Positions 18,276 to 26,957 of a DNA stretch of 64,000 nucleotides are shown one piece after another; position 1 is the first letter of the stretch; each line of letters opens with the position of its first letter. The position numbers were made by a program, and so were the translations under genes. The notes below the pieces were generated by a model. That model was not told the origin of the DNA and did no database searches. It was given only the letters and a program-made list of their open reading frames with translations. Source of the stretch: Acidobacteriota bacterium (lineage in GTDB: Bacteria; Acidobacteriota; Blastocatellia; UBA7656); contig JBBPIG010000009.1 in assembly GCA_038040445.1 (NCBI GenBank), positions 148,601-212,600 on the forward strand, in the 5' to 3' direction.

Positions 18276-21200
18276 GACGAACACTCGCCGCAATTGCAGT
18301 GCTCTCACTGTTGTCGGAAACGTCAATTGGCTGTTGCTTGTTCTCTAGCGACAGTTTTGTCCTGACCGCCATGAAGGCGGCCCGTCGAAGCGTATTCCAC
18401 AGCCTTACGCACCGGACGCCGCGGAAACAAGCGGCAACCGCACGGCATGAGATAAGAATCAATGGGGCGAGGCGGTCCACGGAAAGAGAGGGGCGCCGAA
18501 TCGCAGCGGAGAGGCTTTCCGCGGAGGGAGCCCGACTCCGTGCCGAGGGAACGGCGAAGTCCGCTCGAATAGCCATCAGCAAGTATGAGCAGTCTCTGCC
18601 ATTTTGGCGGGCGGCCATCGACAAACGCGGGGAGACCCGCGCCTTGATGTACATCGGCGAGATATATCATACGCTCGGCGAGCCGAAGAAAGCGCTCGAG
18701 TACTACAACCGCGTCTTACTGCTCAGCCAGGAGGCGGATGATCGCCAGTTAGAATGCGAAGTGCTTAACGATATTGGGTATGTTCAAATCCATCTCGGTG
18801 AGACTCAGAAAACCCTCGAGTATTGCACAAGAGCCCTCAAGCTGAGTCAGAACATCGGTGATGCAACGAGCGAAGCGCGGGCGCTCAACAACATTGGAGG
18901 GGCTTACTACGCGATCGGCAGCCGACAGAAAGCGCTCGCCTATTACCAGCAGGCATTACCCATTTGGCGTTCTCAGAACAATCCCGCGGGCCAGGCGCAG
19001 ACGCTATTGAATTTCGCTAATGTTTACTCTGACCTTAGCAATACAGGGCAAGCGTTGGAGTACTACGCGCAGGCGCTTTCATTTTGGCGCGCTGTGAAGG
19101 ACAAGAGAGGCGAAGCCAGCACGCTTACGGCGATGGGACACCTTCATTCCAGGGTAGGTAAGAAGCAAGAGGCGCTCGATCTTTACGAGCAGGCGAGACA
19201 TCTTATCCAGTTGGTGGGAGATCGAGTTGAAGAAGCGAGGATACTGAACGGCCTCGCTTATGTTTACAAGGAACTGGGTGAATTGGAAAGCGCTCTCGGG
19301 TATTACAATCAAGCATTAAGTCTCTTTCAAGCTACAAACTACAAACGTGGACAAGCCGGATCACTGATTGTAATTGGCGGCCTCTACTACTCAAAGGGAG
19401 ACTATCAGAAAGCTCTCAACAGTTTTCAGCAGGCGTTGTTGAGGGTTCGGGAATTGAAGGACAGACACTACGAAGCTTACGCGCTCAGGAGTATCGCCGC
19501 GCTCTATGATTCCCTCGGAAACAAGAGGCAAGCCCTCGACTACTACAAGCAAGCCCTTCTGTTGCACGACAGCTTGGGCGATCGGCGGGGCGAAGCATAT
19601 GCGCTCAACGGCGTTGGTAAAGTGTATGACGCTTGGGGTGATACGAAGACGGCTCTTGCATACTACAACGAGTCACTCGTACTCAACAGAGAAACCGCTG
19701 ACCGTTTTGGAGAGGTATCGACGCTCTTCAACATTGCCCGCCTCGAGCGCGACATTGGCGACCTCACCGACGCCCGCGCTCACATCGACGCCGCCACAAG
19801 CAAGGTCGAATTGCTGCGGGCGGGTGTCGCCAGCCAGGAATTGCGTGCGTCTTTCCTTGCCACCGTGCGCCAGAATTTTGAGCTAAGCATTGATCTGCTA
19901 ATGCTCTCGCACAAGCAGAACCCCTCACAGGGATTCGACGCGAAGGCTTTGAGCACGAGCGAGCAAGCTCGCGCTCGGAGCTTGATGGAAATGCTCGTGG
20001 AAGCGCGCGCGGATATTCGACCCGGGGTCGATGCAGCCCTCTTGGAGCGCGAGCGATCGTTGCAACAGTTGCTCAGCACAAAAGCGGAACGCTACAGCCT
20101 CTTGCTAGCTGGCAAGCACACTGAAGAACAAGCGAACGCTGCGGCGAAAGAGATTGACTCAACTACAATCGACTTCCAGCAAATACAAGCGCAAATCCGC
20201 TTCACCAGCCCGCGGTATGCAGCGCTCACTCAGCCGCAGCCGCTCTCGCTCAAAGGGATTCAGGAACAGGTCCTCGATCCGGACACGCTCCTTTTGGAAT
20301 ACGCGCTGGGTGATCAACGCAGTTATCTCTGGGCAGTCACTTCAGATTCGCTCACCAGCTTCGAGCTTCCAAAGCGGGCAGACATAGAAGCCGCGGCTCG
20401 TCGCGTCTATGATTTGCTGACAGCGCAGAATCAGATCGTGAACAGCGAAACAGAGATGCAGAAGGGGAGGCGAGTGGCGCGTGCGGATGCCGACTACTGG
20501 AAAGCAATTGCGGCTTTGAGTCAGATGGTGATTGGCCCTGTAGCCTCGCAACTCGGAACGAAGAGACTGCTGATCGTAGCCGACGGCGCCTTGCAATACA
20601 TCCCGTTCGGCGCCTTACCTGCGCCGACTCCGATGGGGATGGCAGTTTCGGCGCGGGCGTTAGCAAAGCAGGATATGGACGAAGCCCCGACCCCCAGTTC
20701 GCGACCCCTGATCGTGGAACACGAGATCGTGAGCCTGCCGTCGGCGTCGACGCTTGCGGTGATGCGGCGCGAATTGGCTAACCGAAAGCCGGCTCCAAAG
20801 GCGGTCGCCGTCCTCGCGGATCCTGTCTTCAGCCGCTTTGATCCGAGGGTCAACTCATCGCAGGGCGGCGCTTCTCGTCAGGGTGGTGTCTCCACGGCGA
20901 GGGGCTTCGAGCGCGCGATCAAAGAAGTGCGCGTCTCGCGAAAAAGAAGCGGCGTCGCCCGGCTTCCGTTTTCCCGAACTGAAGCGGCGGCCATCAAGGC
21001 GGCTGCTCCAGCGGGTCAATCCATGGAAGCCGTCGACTTCGACGCCAGCCGCGCTACGGCGACGAGCGAAGAGCTTAGTCAATACCGCATTATTCACTTT
21101 GCCACCCATGGCCTCCTCAACAGCCAACATCCCCAGCTGTCGGGAATGGTCTTCTCGCTCGTTGATCGTCACGGCAAGTCTCAGAATGGCTTCCTTCGCC

Positions 21201-21532
21201 TCCACGAAGTGTATAATCTCAACCTTCCTGCGGAGCTGGTAGTCTTGAGCGCGTGTCAGACGGGATTGGGCAAAGATGTGAAAGGCGAAGGCCTGGTTGG
21301 TCTCACACGCGGATTTATGTATGCTGGCGCGGCGCGAGTGGTTGCGAGCCTATGGCAGGTGGACGACTCGGCAACAGCGGAGTTGATGAAGCGGTTTTAC
21401 GCGAAGATGCTTGGGGACGGCTTGCGTCCGGCGGCGGCTTTGAGAGATGCTCAGGTTGAAATGTGGAAGCAGAAGCGATGGCAGACACCCTACTACTGGG
21501 CGGGCTTCATGCTTCAAGGCGAGTGGAGATAG
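18269..21532 (+). CDS. TPR-CHAT protease
   Basis: A 1087-residue protein. The hydrophobic N-terminus (MLRRTLAAIAVLSLL, then a CC pair) looks like a secretion or membrane signal. About ten tetratricopeptide repeats of the 40-residue Rapsyn/LGN type (ALEYYNQAL, GDRRGEAYALN) cover roughly residues 125-500. A helical linker leads to a C-terminal CHAT caspase-like domain, with catalytic His947 in FATHGLL and Cys996 in SACQTGLG. CHAT proteases are clan CD peptidases that are often regulated by their TPR part. The gene overlaps the C11 protease by seven bases and precedes a sigma factor gene, suggesting a signalling cascade. No CRISPR genes are near. Confidence 0.92.
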   Translation: MLRRTLAAIAVLSLLSETSIGCCLFSSDSFVLTAMKAARRSVFHSLTHRTPRKQAATARHEIRINGARRSTEREGRRIAAERLSAEGARLRAEGTAKSARIAISKYEQSLPFWRAAIDKRGETRALMYIGEIYHTLGEPKKALEYYNRVLLLSQEADDRQLECEVLNDIGYVQIHLGETQKTLEYCTRALKLSQNIGDATSEARALNNIGGAYYAIGSRQKALAYYQQALPIWRSQNNPAGQAQTLLNFANVYSDLSNTGQALEYYAQALSFWRAVKDKRGEASTLTAMGHLHSRVGKKQEALDLYEQARHLIQLVGDRVEEARILNGLAYVYKELGELESALGYYNQALSLFQATNYKRGQAGSLIVIGGLYYSKGDYQKALNSFQQALLRVRELKDRHYEAYALRSIAALYDSLGNKRQALDYYKQALLLHDSLGDRRGEAYALNGVGKVYDAWGDTKTALAYYNESLVLNRETADRFGEVSTLFNIARLERDIGDLTDARAHIDAATSKVELLRAGVASQELRASFLATVRQNFELSIDLLMLSHKQNPSQGFDAKALSTSEQARARSLMEMLVEARADIRPGVDAALLERERSLQQLLSTKAERYSLLLAGKHTEEQANAAAKEIDSTTIDFQQIQAQIRFTSPRYAALTQPQPLSLKGIQEQVLDPDTLLLEYALGDQRSYLWAVTSDSLTSFELPKRADIEAAARRVYDLLTAQNQIVNSETEMQKGRRVARADADYWKAIAALSQMVIGPVASQLGTKRLLIVADGALQYIPFGALPAPTPMGMAVSARALAKQDMDEAPTPSSRPLIVEHEIVSLPSASTLAVMRRELANRKPAPKAVAVLADPVFSRFDPRVNSSQGGASRQGGVSTARGFERAIKEVRVSRKRSGVARLPFSRTEAAAIKAAAPAGQSMEAVDFDASRATATSEELSQYRIIHFATHGLLNSQHPQLSGMVFSLVDRHGKSQNGFLRLHEVYNLNLPAELVVLSACQTGLGKDVKGEGLVGLTRGFMYAGAARVVASLWQVDDSATAELMKRFYAKMLGDGLRPAAALRDAQVEMWKQKRWQTPYYWAGFMLQGEWR

Positions 21533-21598
21533 ATCTGCGAGAGAGTCGAATAAAGAAGCATCTTTGCCTGGCCGCGCTTTCGCTAAGGGGAGAATCAG

Positions 21599-22207
21599 AT
21601 AAGCAAGTGGGATCTCGATCAGGAGACCTTCGATAAGCTTCTCGCGCACTTTGACCCGGACACCAACCGCGCGGGAGAGAAGTATGAGTCTGTTCGCAAT
21701 GGGATCATAAAGTACTTCGAATGCCGCGGCTGCGGTCCGGCGCTCGAGCTGGCCGATGAGACAATGGATCGCGCGGCGCGCAGGATCGTCGATGGAGTGC
21801 AAATCCACGAGCGCAGCTTCTCGGCTTACTTTTACGGCGTGGCTCGGAATGTTTTTCACGAGCATTTGCGCAGTCCCGATCGAAACCAATCGCCGATTGA
21901 ATTGCTACCGCCGCATCAACACCCTTCCGAGGACCCGGCTGAGTTAAGCCGGCGCCGGTCCGAGTATGTCGAACTGGAAAGACGGCTGGCGTGCCTTGAA
22001 TCGTGCATCGAGCAGCTTGCGCCGGAGGCGCGCGGAATGATGTTGACTTACTATCAGGGGAAAGAGCGCGTGCGGATAAACAACCGAAAACTACTGGCTG
22101 AGACGCTCGGTGTGCCGATGAACGGCCTACGGATCCGCGTTCATCGCCTCAGAGAAAAGCTCGAAGCATGTCTGGTGGACTGCCTGGCCGAGACCCCAGC
22201 CGGGTGA
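21599..22207 (+). CDS. ECF-type RNA polymerase sigma factor, apparent ATA start
   Basis: A 202-residue sigma-70-like factor of the extracytoplasmic-function type common in Acidobacteriota. Region 2 (AGEKYESVRNGIIKYF, then LADETMDRAARRI) and region 4 (LEARGMMLTYYQG-like APEARGMMLTYYQG, then LAETLGVPMNGLRIRVHRLREKL) are both present. The conserved N-terminus WDLDQETFDKLLA extends well upstream of the first ATG (21764), and the frame has no ATG, GTG or TTG before it. The only well-placed start is ATA at 21599, with GGGGAG six bases before it. Either this near-cognate codon is used to keep expression low, or it is a G-to-A loss of the start codon. Confidence 0.82.
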   Translation: MSKWDLDQETFDKLLAHFDPDTNRAGEKYESVRNGIIKYFECRGCGPALELADETMDRAARRIVDGVQIHERSFSAYFYGVARNVFHEHLRSPDRNQSPIELLPPHQHPSEDPAELSRRRSEYVELERRLACLESCIEQLAPEARGMMLTYYQGKERVRINNRKLLAETLGVPMNGLRIRVHRLREKLEACLVDCLAETPAG

Positions 22208-22214
22208 AATAAAA

Positions 22215-23201
22215 ATGGCGCTTTTGGCACTAACAAGTAGGGGGAACTTGAAACAGGCAGATGACAACGATGAATTGCTAGTCCAGTACTTGCTCGGTGA
22301 ATTAGGCGAGGAAGGGCAGGAAGCCGTTGAAAAGCGGTACATCAGCGACCCTGAGTTTTACGAACAGCTTCTGGTTGTCGAAGATGATCTGATTGACGCA
22401 TATACGCGCGGTGAGCTTCGCCAGTCCCGGCGGAAGAACTTCGAGAACCATTTCCTTTGCTCGCCTGATCGTCGCGCACGAGTCGGGTTTGCCGACGCCT
22501 GGACAGCGTACCTCGGGCGGCAGTCAGAAGCTGGGGCCGTCGCACAGCGCCCGTCGCGCCCGCGATCGCTGCTCGAGTCTCTTAGGATTGGCCATTGGCC
22601 CGCGACGCTTCGTGTCGCAGCCGCTATCCTGGTGCTGCTTGTCGGCGCGTCGCTGATAGCCGAAACGATCAGACTGAGGAATCGAGTTAACCAGGCTGAA
22701 TCGCAGAGGGCGACGCTCGAAGAAGAGCAGCGTGCGCTCGAGCAGCAAATGGAGGCAGAGCGTCGCCACAGCCAGGAGCTTTCATCGCAACTCGAGCGTG
22801 AACGCAATGCGCGCGATCAACAAACGACCAATCAGACCAATCCCGACCAGACAGCTTCGGGCATCATCTCACTTGTGCTTACGCCTGGACTCGTCAGGGG
22901 CACAGCCGCCGCGAAGAGACTTGTCATCCCACTCGATGCGCGTCTGGTTACGTTGCAGATCAACGTTAGAGGGAACGACTATAAGAGCTATCGCGCAGTC
23001 ATTCGAACCGTCGAGGGACGCGAAGTCTGGAGCAAGTCGGACTTGAAAGCGCAGCCGAAAGGCAACGGCAGGGTCGTTGTCTTGAGGCTGCCTCCGAGCG
23101 CGTTGGCGACCGAAGACTATATCCTGACGCTCAGCGGAGTAGATGTCGCTGGCGCGGCCGAGGTCATTGACGAGTATTCCTTCAGCGCTTCGAAAAAATA
23201 G
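22215..23201 (+). CDS. Anti-sigma-factor-like membrane protein
   Basis: A 328-residue protein seven bases after the sigma factor. The N-terminal 95 residues are helical (LLVQYLLGELGEE, YISDPEFYEQLLVVEDDLIDAY) and resemble the cytoplasmic domain of anti-sigma factors, but without zinc-binding His/Cys. A single membrane helix follows at about residues 132-150 (LRVAAAILVLLVGASLI), then a 60-residue coiled coil (LEEEQRALEQQMEAE) and a C-terminal beta-rich domain of about 115 residues. The arrangement suits an anti-sigma factor whose outer domain senses a signal. A proteolytic link to the upstream proteases is plausible but not shown. Confidence 0.75.
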   Translation: MALLALTSRGNLKQADDNDELLVQYLLGELGEEGQEAVEKRYISDPEFYEQLLVVEDDLIDAYTRGELRQSRRKNFENHFLCSPDRRARVGFADAWTAYLGRQSEAGAVAQRPSRPRSLLESLRIGHWPATLRVAAAILVLLVGASLIAETIRLRNRVNQAESQRATLEEEQRALEQQMEAERRHSQELSSQLERERNARDQQTTNQTNPDQTASGIISLVLTPGLVRGTAAAKRLVIPLDARLVTLQINVRGNDYKSYRAVIRTVEGREVWSKSDLKAQPKGNGRVVVLRLPPSALATEDYILTLSGVDVAGAAEVIDEYSFSASKK

Positions 23202-23218
23202 GATCGAACAAACCCGCG

Positions 23219-23292
23219 CCTGGGAGGGCAGGCATCCTTGCCTGCTTGGAATTTCGCTAGAGGAGGCAGGCAGGGATGCCTGCCTCCCAGGG
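23219..23292. repeat. Long palindromic element after the sigma/anti-sigma operon
   Basis: Left arm 23219-23246 (CCTGGGAGGGCAGGCATCC, then TTGCCTGC) pairs with right arm 23265-23292 (GCAGGCAGGGATGCC, then TGCCTCCCAGG), leaving a loop of about 18 bases. The arms also contain direct GCAGGCA units. It can end transcription of the operon, but it looks like a dispersed palindromic repeat rather than a simple terminator, as no U-run follows. Confidence 0.75.
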
Positions 23293-23418
23293 CCAGCGCG
23301 ACGCAATTTGCCTTTTGTTTCCTGCCTTCCTATAATCTGACTCTCTCAAAGAGCCTGGATTAACGCGCCCATTCGATGAGAGCCAGTCGTAGCCTTCTGC
23401 CAACTACGCGGAGGATCG

Positions 23419-24033
23419 ATGCTAGTTCCAAAGGTTCAACTGATACCGTCGCCCGAGCAGGTCACCGATCTGCTGCGAGAGACCGGGGCGTTGCGAGAAG
23501 GCCACTTCGAGTTCCCCACTGGCCAGCACTCCACTCACTACTTCCAGATGCCGCTGGCCATGCGCTACCACGGTAACGCGCGGGTCTTGAACGTTGCATT
23601 ATCGCGGCTGTTTCGCCGGGAGCCGGAAGTACTGGCGGCGCTTCCAGGCTGCGCGATCGTAGCTCCCGCGGCCGGAGGCATACCGGTAGCTTTTGGCGTC
23701 CGTGAAGCGTTAAATGCTGATCAAATCTTCTGGGCCGAGAAGGACGACGGGCGTTATTATTTTCGCCAGTATCTGGATTGTGAGGGAATAAGGTGCATTC
23801 TCGTCGACGATATCGTACGGTCGGGCAAAGTCATCAGTTGTATGGTCGAACTGATACGAGACGCGGGAGCGGAAGTGGTCGCGATCGGTTCGCTAGTGCA
23901 CTTCAAGGACGCGCACGTCGATACAGGAGATATACCTTATTATTCGCTTCTTGAGGTTGGCACTCATTTCTATGACCCGGAAGTGTGCCCGTTGTGCAAG
24001 ACCGGCGCACCGCTCCACTCGGTTTGGGCGTAG
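23419..24033 (+). CDS. Orotate-phosphoribosyltransferase-like protein
   Basis: A 204-residue type I phosphoribosyltransferase. The PRPP-binding motif is CILVDDIVRSGK at about residue 135, and the N-terminal hood (LLRETGALREGHFEFPTGQHSTHYFQ) closely follows PyrE, including the phosphoribosyl-acceptor loop. The C-terminus carries an extra CPLCKTGAP motif that standard PyrE lacks. It could be the cell's PyrE or a paralogue; the start ATG has GGAGG four bases upstream. No other pyrimidine genes are in the window. The following hydrolase gene is on the same strand after 37 bases. Confidence 0.8.
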   Translation: MLVPKVQLIPSPEQVTDLLRETGALREGHFEFPTGQHSTHYFQMPLAMRYHGNARVLNVALSRLFRREPEVLAALPGCAIVAPAAGGIPVAFGVREALNADQIFWAEKDDGRYYFRQYLDCEGIRCILVDDIVRSGKVISCMVELIRDAGAEVVAIGSLVHFKDAHVDTGDIPYYSLLEVGTHFYDPEVCPLCKTGAPLHSVWA

Positions 24034-24070
24034 AACAACGTCAACGATTTTTTTTAACAAAGGAAACAAT

Positions 24071-25093
24071 ATGAGCAAACTTGTAAAGCAGGACCAGTTT
24101 GGCCGAACACGTTACGGGGCTTCGGCCGCGCTTCTTCTTCTGATGATCTCAGCCGCATCGCTTGCGCAAACTTCTCATCTGGCTCCGACATCTCCCGCCC
24201 AACCTGCACTAAGCTTGAGCCGCGTCCCAACCTTGGCCGGCGCGCCCGCCACAGAAGCTGGGGCCGCGGCGACTCAGGACGCGGCCATCGCGGACAAATA
24301 TGCAACGGTGTTCGGCGCAAAGATTCACTATCTCGAGGCAGGCAGCGGGCCGGTTGTGATTCTGCTTCACGGGCTCGGCGGGAGCACGGCAAACTGGGCG
24401 CCGACGATTGCGCCGCTCGCGCAAAAGTATCGAGTGATCGTGCCCGACCAGATCGGTTTCGGTAAATCGGACAAGCCGATGCTGAACTACCGCGTGGGCA
24501 CGCTTGTCGACTTTCTCGATGGCTTCTATAAGCAGGTTGGCATTCAGAAGGCGTCGCTTGTGGGCAACTCGCTGGGCGGATTCACGGCGGCCGCTTTTGC
24601 CATTGCTTATCCGGAAAAAGTGGACAAGCTGGTGCTGGTCGATGCGGCCGGTTTTGCGATCACCGGTGATCTGGATCCAAAAGTCCTCAAGGGCTTGAAC
24701 GCTTCGACGCGGCAACAGGTAAGGGATCTCATATCGCTTGTCTTCTACAACAAGGCCCCCTTCAGCAGCGATATGGCAGTTGATGCATTCCTGGCGAGCA
24801 GGGTGACCGCCGGCGATGGGTATACGATTTCGCGGTTCATCGACTCGATCGCGCACGGCGAAGATATGCTCGACGGCAAGCTCGGCGCGATCAAGCATCC
24901 GACGCTGATCATCTGGGGAAGAGAAGACGGGCTAACGCAGCTTGCGATGGGCCAGCGCTTCAACAAAGAGATAGCCGGCTCGCAGCTTTTTATCATAGAG
25001 AAGTGCGGCCACGTTCCACAGCTCGAAAAGGCCGCGGAGTTCAACGCCGCGCTTATGAAGTTCCTGGGCGGCGCTGACGCCGCGAGCAAGTAA
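24071..25093 (+). CDS. Secreted alpha/beta hydrolase
   Basis: A 340-residue protein with a Sec signal peptide (ALLLLMISAASLAQT) and a Pro/Ala-rich linker before the hydrolase domain. Catalytic features: oxyanion motif HGLGGS, nucleophile elbow VGNSLGG, acid in WGREDGLT and histidine in CGHVPQLE. These match the epoxide-hydrolase/haloperoxidase-like and MhpC-like esterases. The substrate is unknown. The ATG at 24071 has AGGAAA upstream; the earlier in-frame ATG at 23951 is inside the phosphoribosyltransferase gene and is rejected. Confidence 0.88.
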   Translation: MSKLVKQDQFGRTRYGASAALLLLMISAASLAQTSHLAPTSPAQPALSLSRVPTLAGAPATEAGAAATQDAAIADKYATVFGAKIHYLEAGSGPVVILLHGLGGSTANWAPTIAPLAQKYRVIVPDQIGFGKSDKPMLNYRVGTLVDFLDGFYKQVGIQKASLVGNSLGGFTAAAFAIAYPEKVDKLVLVDAAGFAITGDLDPKVLKGLNASTRQQVRDLISLVFYNKAPFSSDMAVDAFLASRVTAGDGYTISRFIDSIAHGEDMLDGKLGAIKHPTLIIWGREDGLTQLAMGQRFNKEIAGSQLFIIEKCGHVPQLEKAAEFNAALMKFLGGADAASK

Positions 25094-25160
25094 TCCGGCC
25101 GCGAGTTCTCGCTTTTTGCTTGCAAGCTACCGGCAAGTGCAGTAATGAGGAATCTCTTGT

Positions 25161-26282
25161 TTAGCATTGCTTAGTTGCGTTTAATGGAAATCCGACGCGC
25201 GCCAGCAGCACGGTTAACCGCGCATCAGATCGCAGGCCGTCCAGTAGCGGATCAACTTTGAGACATATCATGCCCAGATCTCGGTCCTCATAGGCTCGTT
25301 CCAGATATTGGATGGCGCGGTCATTCTCGCCGAGCTGCGCATAGCATTGTGCTAAATAGTAGCTCGATACCTTCATTGCCTTCGACTTCTCAAGAGTCGT
25401 GGCGATTACCACCTGCCACCAGCCCCTCGGCCCCGACGCCGCATACGCTTCGCCCAGGCTCGCATTAGTCCTCCGTCTTTCTTCAGACCAAGACTCTGTG
25501 TTGATCAAAACCGGTGACATCGCTTCATCATACATACCGCTTGCGACATAAGCCTGCCATCTAATGGCACCAGGGAGATAGAAGTTCGGATCCATCTCCA
25601 GTGTCTTGCTTAGCTCTTCTATCGCTTCGTCGTATCTATGAGCTAGATAGAGAATCCATCCCAGGTTGGCATTGATAATAAGCGAATGAGGATCCAGGTC
25701 CTGCGCTCGTTTCATCTCTTCAAGGGCTTCATCAAATCGCCCCATCGCCGCCAGGTACTCGGAATACCAGTGATGAGCGGTGGCATAGTTGGGTTTTAAC
25801 TCAATTCCTCGCTCGAAATGCCGCTCGGCCCCTAACCAGTCCCAATCGCAATACATCTTAGCGTAAGCAAGTGAAATGTGAGCCTCGGCCAGCGTTTCAT
25901 CAATTGACACCGCCTCTGTCGCCTCTGCTTTCGCTTTCAGGAACGCTTCCCGCGGTGAAGAGATGCCGAAGATGCCTAGCAATACGTGAGAGTCAGCCAG
26001 CCCCGACTTAGCGAGCGTGTAGCCCGCATCTTTCTCTATTGCCTCCCCAAAGTACTTAATGGCTTTCTTTAATCCTTCTTCAGTTCTCGTATTCAAGAAA
26101 TAGCGGCCCTTTATGTATGCCTGCTGCGCCTCTGTGTTTTCCGTGTAGTGTTTCGTCAGCAGCGATTCGCCGCCGGTCAGGTCCACACCCAGGACTCGCA
26201 CCATCTGTTTGGAGATCGCATCCTGTACATCAAATATTTTCGAATACTTCCCGTCGAAAGTACCCGCCCATATCAACTCTCC
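25161..26282 (-). pseudogene. C-terminal fragment of a TolB/TPR (winged-helix regulator type) protein
   Basis: The 370 or so codons encode the C-terminal half of a familiar Acidobacteriota family: WAGTFDGKYSKIFDVQD-type end of a TolB-like domain, GRYFLNTRTEEGLKKAI, then seven or so TPR units. Full-length relatives begin with a winged-helix or adenylate-cyclase-type domain and a complete TolB-like segment, which are missing. Homology runs to about 26282 with no start codon and no ribosome site (the first possible codon, TTG at 26276, aligns with an internal residue). The missing part ends exactly where an unrelated plus-strand fragment begins. Confidence 0.75.
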
Positions 26283-26284
26283 GC

Positions 26285-26848
26285 AGCGTGACTTGTACGG
26301 TTACTGACTCAGCTAACTTGACGTCCGCGTGCAGCTTCACGGTGACAGTGACTGCTCCACAGCTCACCGCGCTTGGCCCAGCCAAGGTCTGGATAGGTCT
26401 GAAAAACAGCGACGACGTAGGAACGAAGTTCGACCTGCTGGCCGAAGTGATGAGAAACGGCGTAGTGATAGGTTCGGGTCAGCTCAACGCTGTGCCCGGG
26501 GGCAGTAGCGGCTTCAACAATGCGATTCTGGACACGATCAACCTGGCGTTGTCTTCGCCCTCTGATTTCTGCTCAGGCGACACGTTGAGCTTGCGCCTGT
26601 CGGTACGCGTTGCTGCCAGCAGCGGTCACTTTAGCGGCACGGCCAGGCTGTGGTACAACGATTCTGCTGCCAACAGCCGGTTCACGGCCACGGTTGGAGG
26701 AACGACAGCCGACTATTTCCTGTTGAATGGCTTTACGTTGGGTACATCCGCTGGGCCGGGACCGAAAAAGACGATAGACGTATTAGTAAACCGTAACGCG
26801 CGTGGAAATCCATTCAAACCGTTCGGGACGTGGACCAAGACGTTCTGA
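26285..26848 (+). pseudogene. C-terminal fragment of a HYR-domain secreted protein
   Basis: From about 26285 the plus strand reads SVTCTVTDSANLTSACSFTVTV, trimmed here to its core VTCTVTD and CSFTVTV, which is the end of a HYR (hyalin-like) immunoglobulin-fold repeat. A conserved C-terminal region follows (GPAKVWIGLKNSDDVG, ARLWYNDSAANSRF). The N-terminal part, including any signal peptide and earlier repeats, is absent. The frame stays open further left, but only as antisense of the TPR fragment. It ends 14 bases before a hairpin terminator, so the 3' end is native. Confidence 0.72.
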
Positions 26849-26862
26849 TCACAGAACGAAAT

Positions 26863-26897
26863 CGCGGCTGCTCAGGATCATTACCCGAGCAGCCGCG
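26863..26897 (+). terminator. Hairpin terminator after the HYR fragment
   Basis: An 11-bp perfect stem (CGCGGCTGCTC / GAGCAGCCGCG) with a 13-base loop, followed by TTTCATT. It starts 14 bases after the stop codon. The U-run is short, but the position and stem strength support termination. Confidence 0.75.
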
Positions 26898-26957
26898 TTT
26901 CATTGTCGATCGAGCAGAGCTGAACAGGCCGGAGATGAACTACAGCGATAGAGCCGG

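Noticed and set aside
18269..21532. TPR-CHAT protein as part of a type III-E CRISPR system
   Set aside because: No gRAMP-like effector, cas1/cas2 or repeat-spacer array is in the window; TPR-CHAT proteins are widespread without CRISPR.
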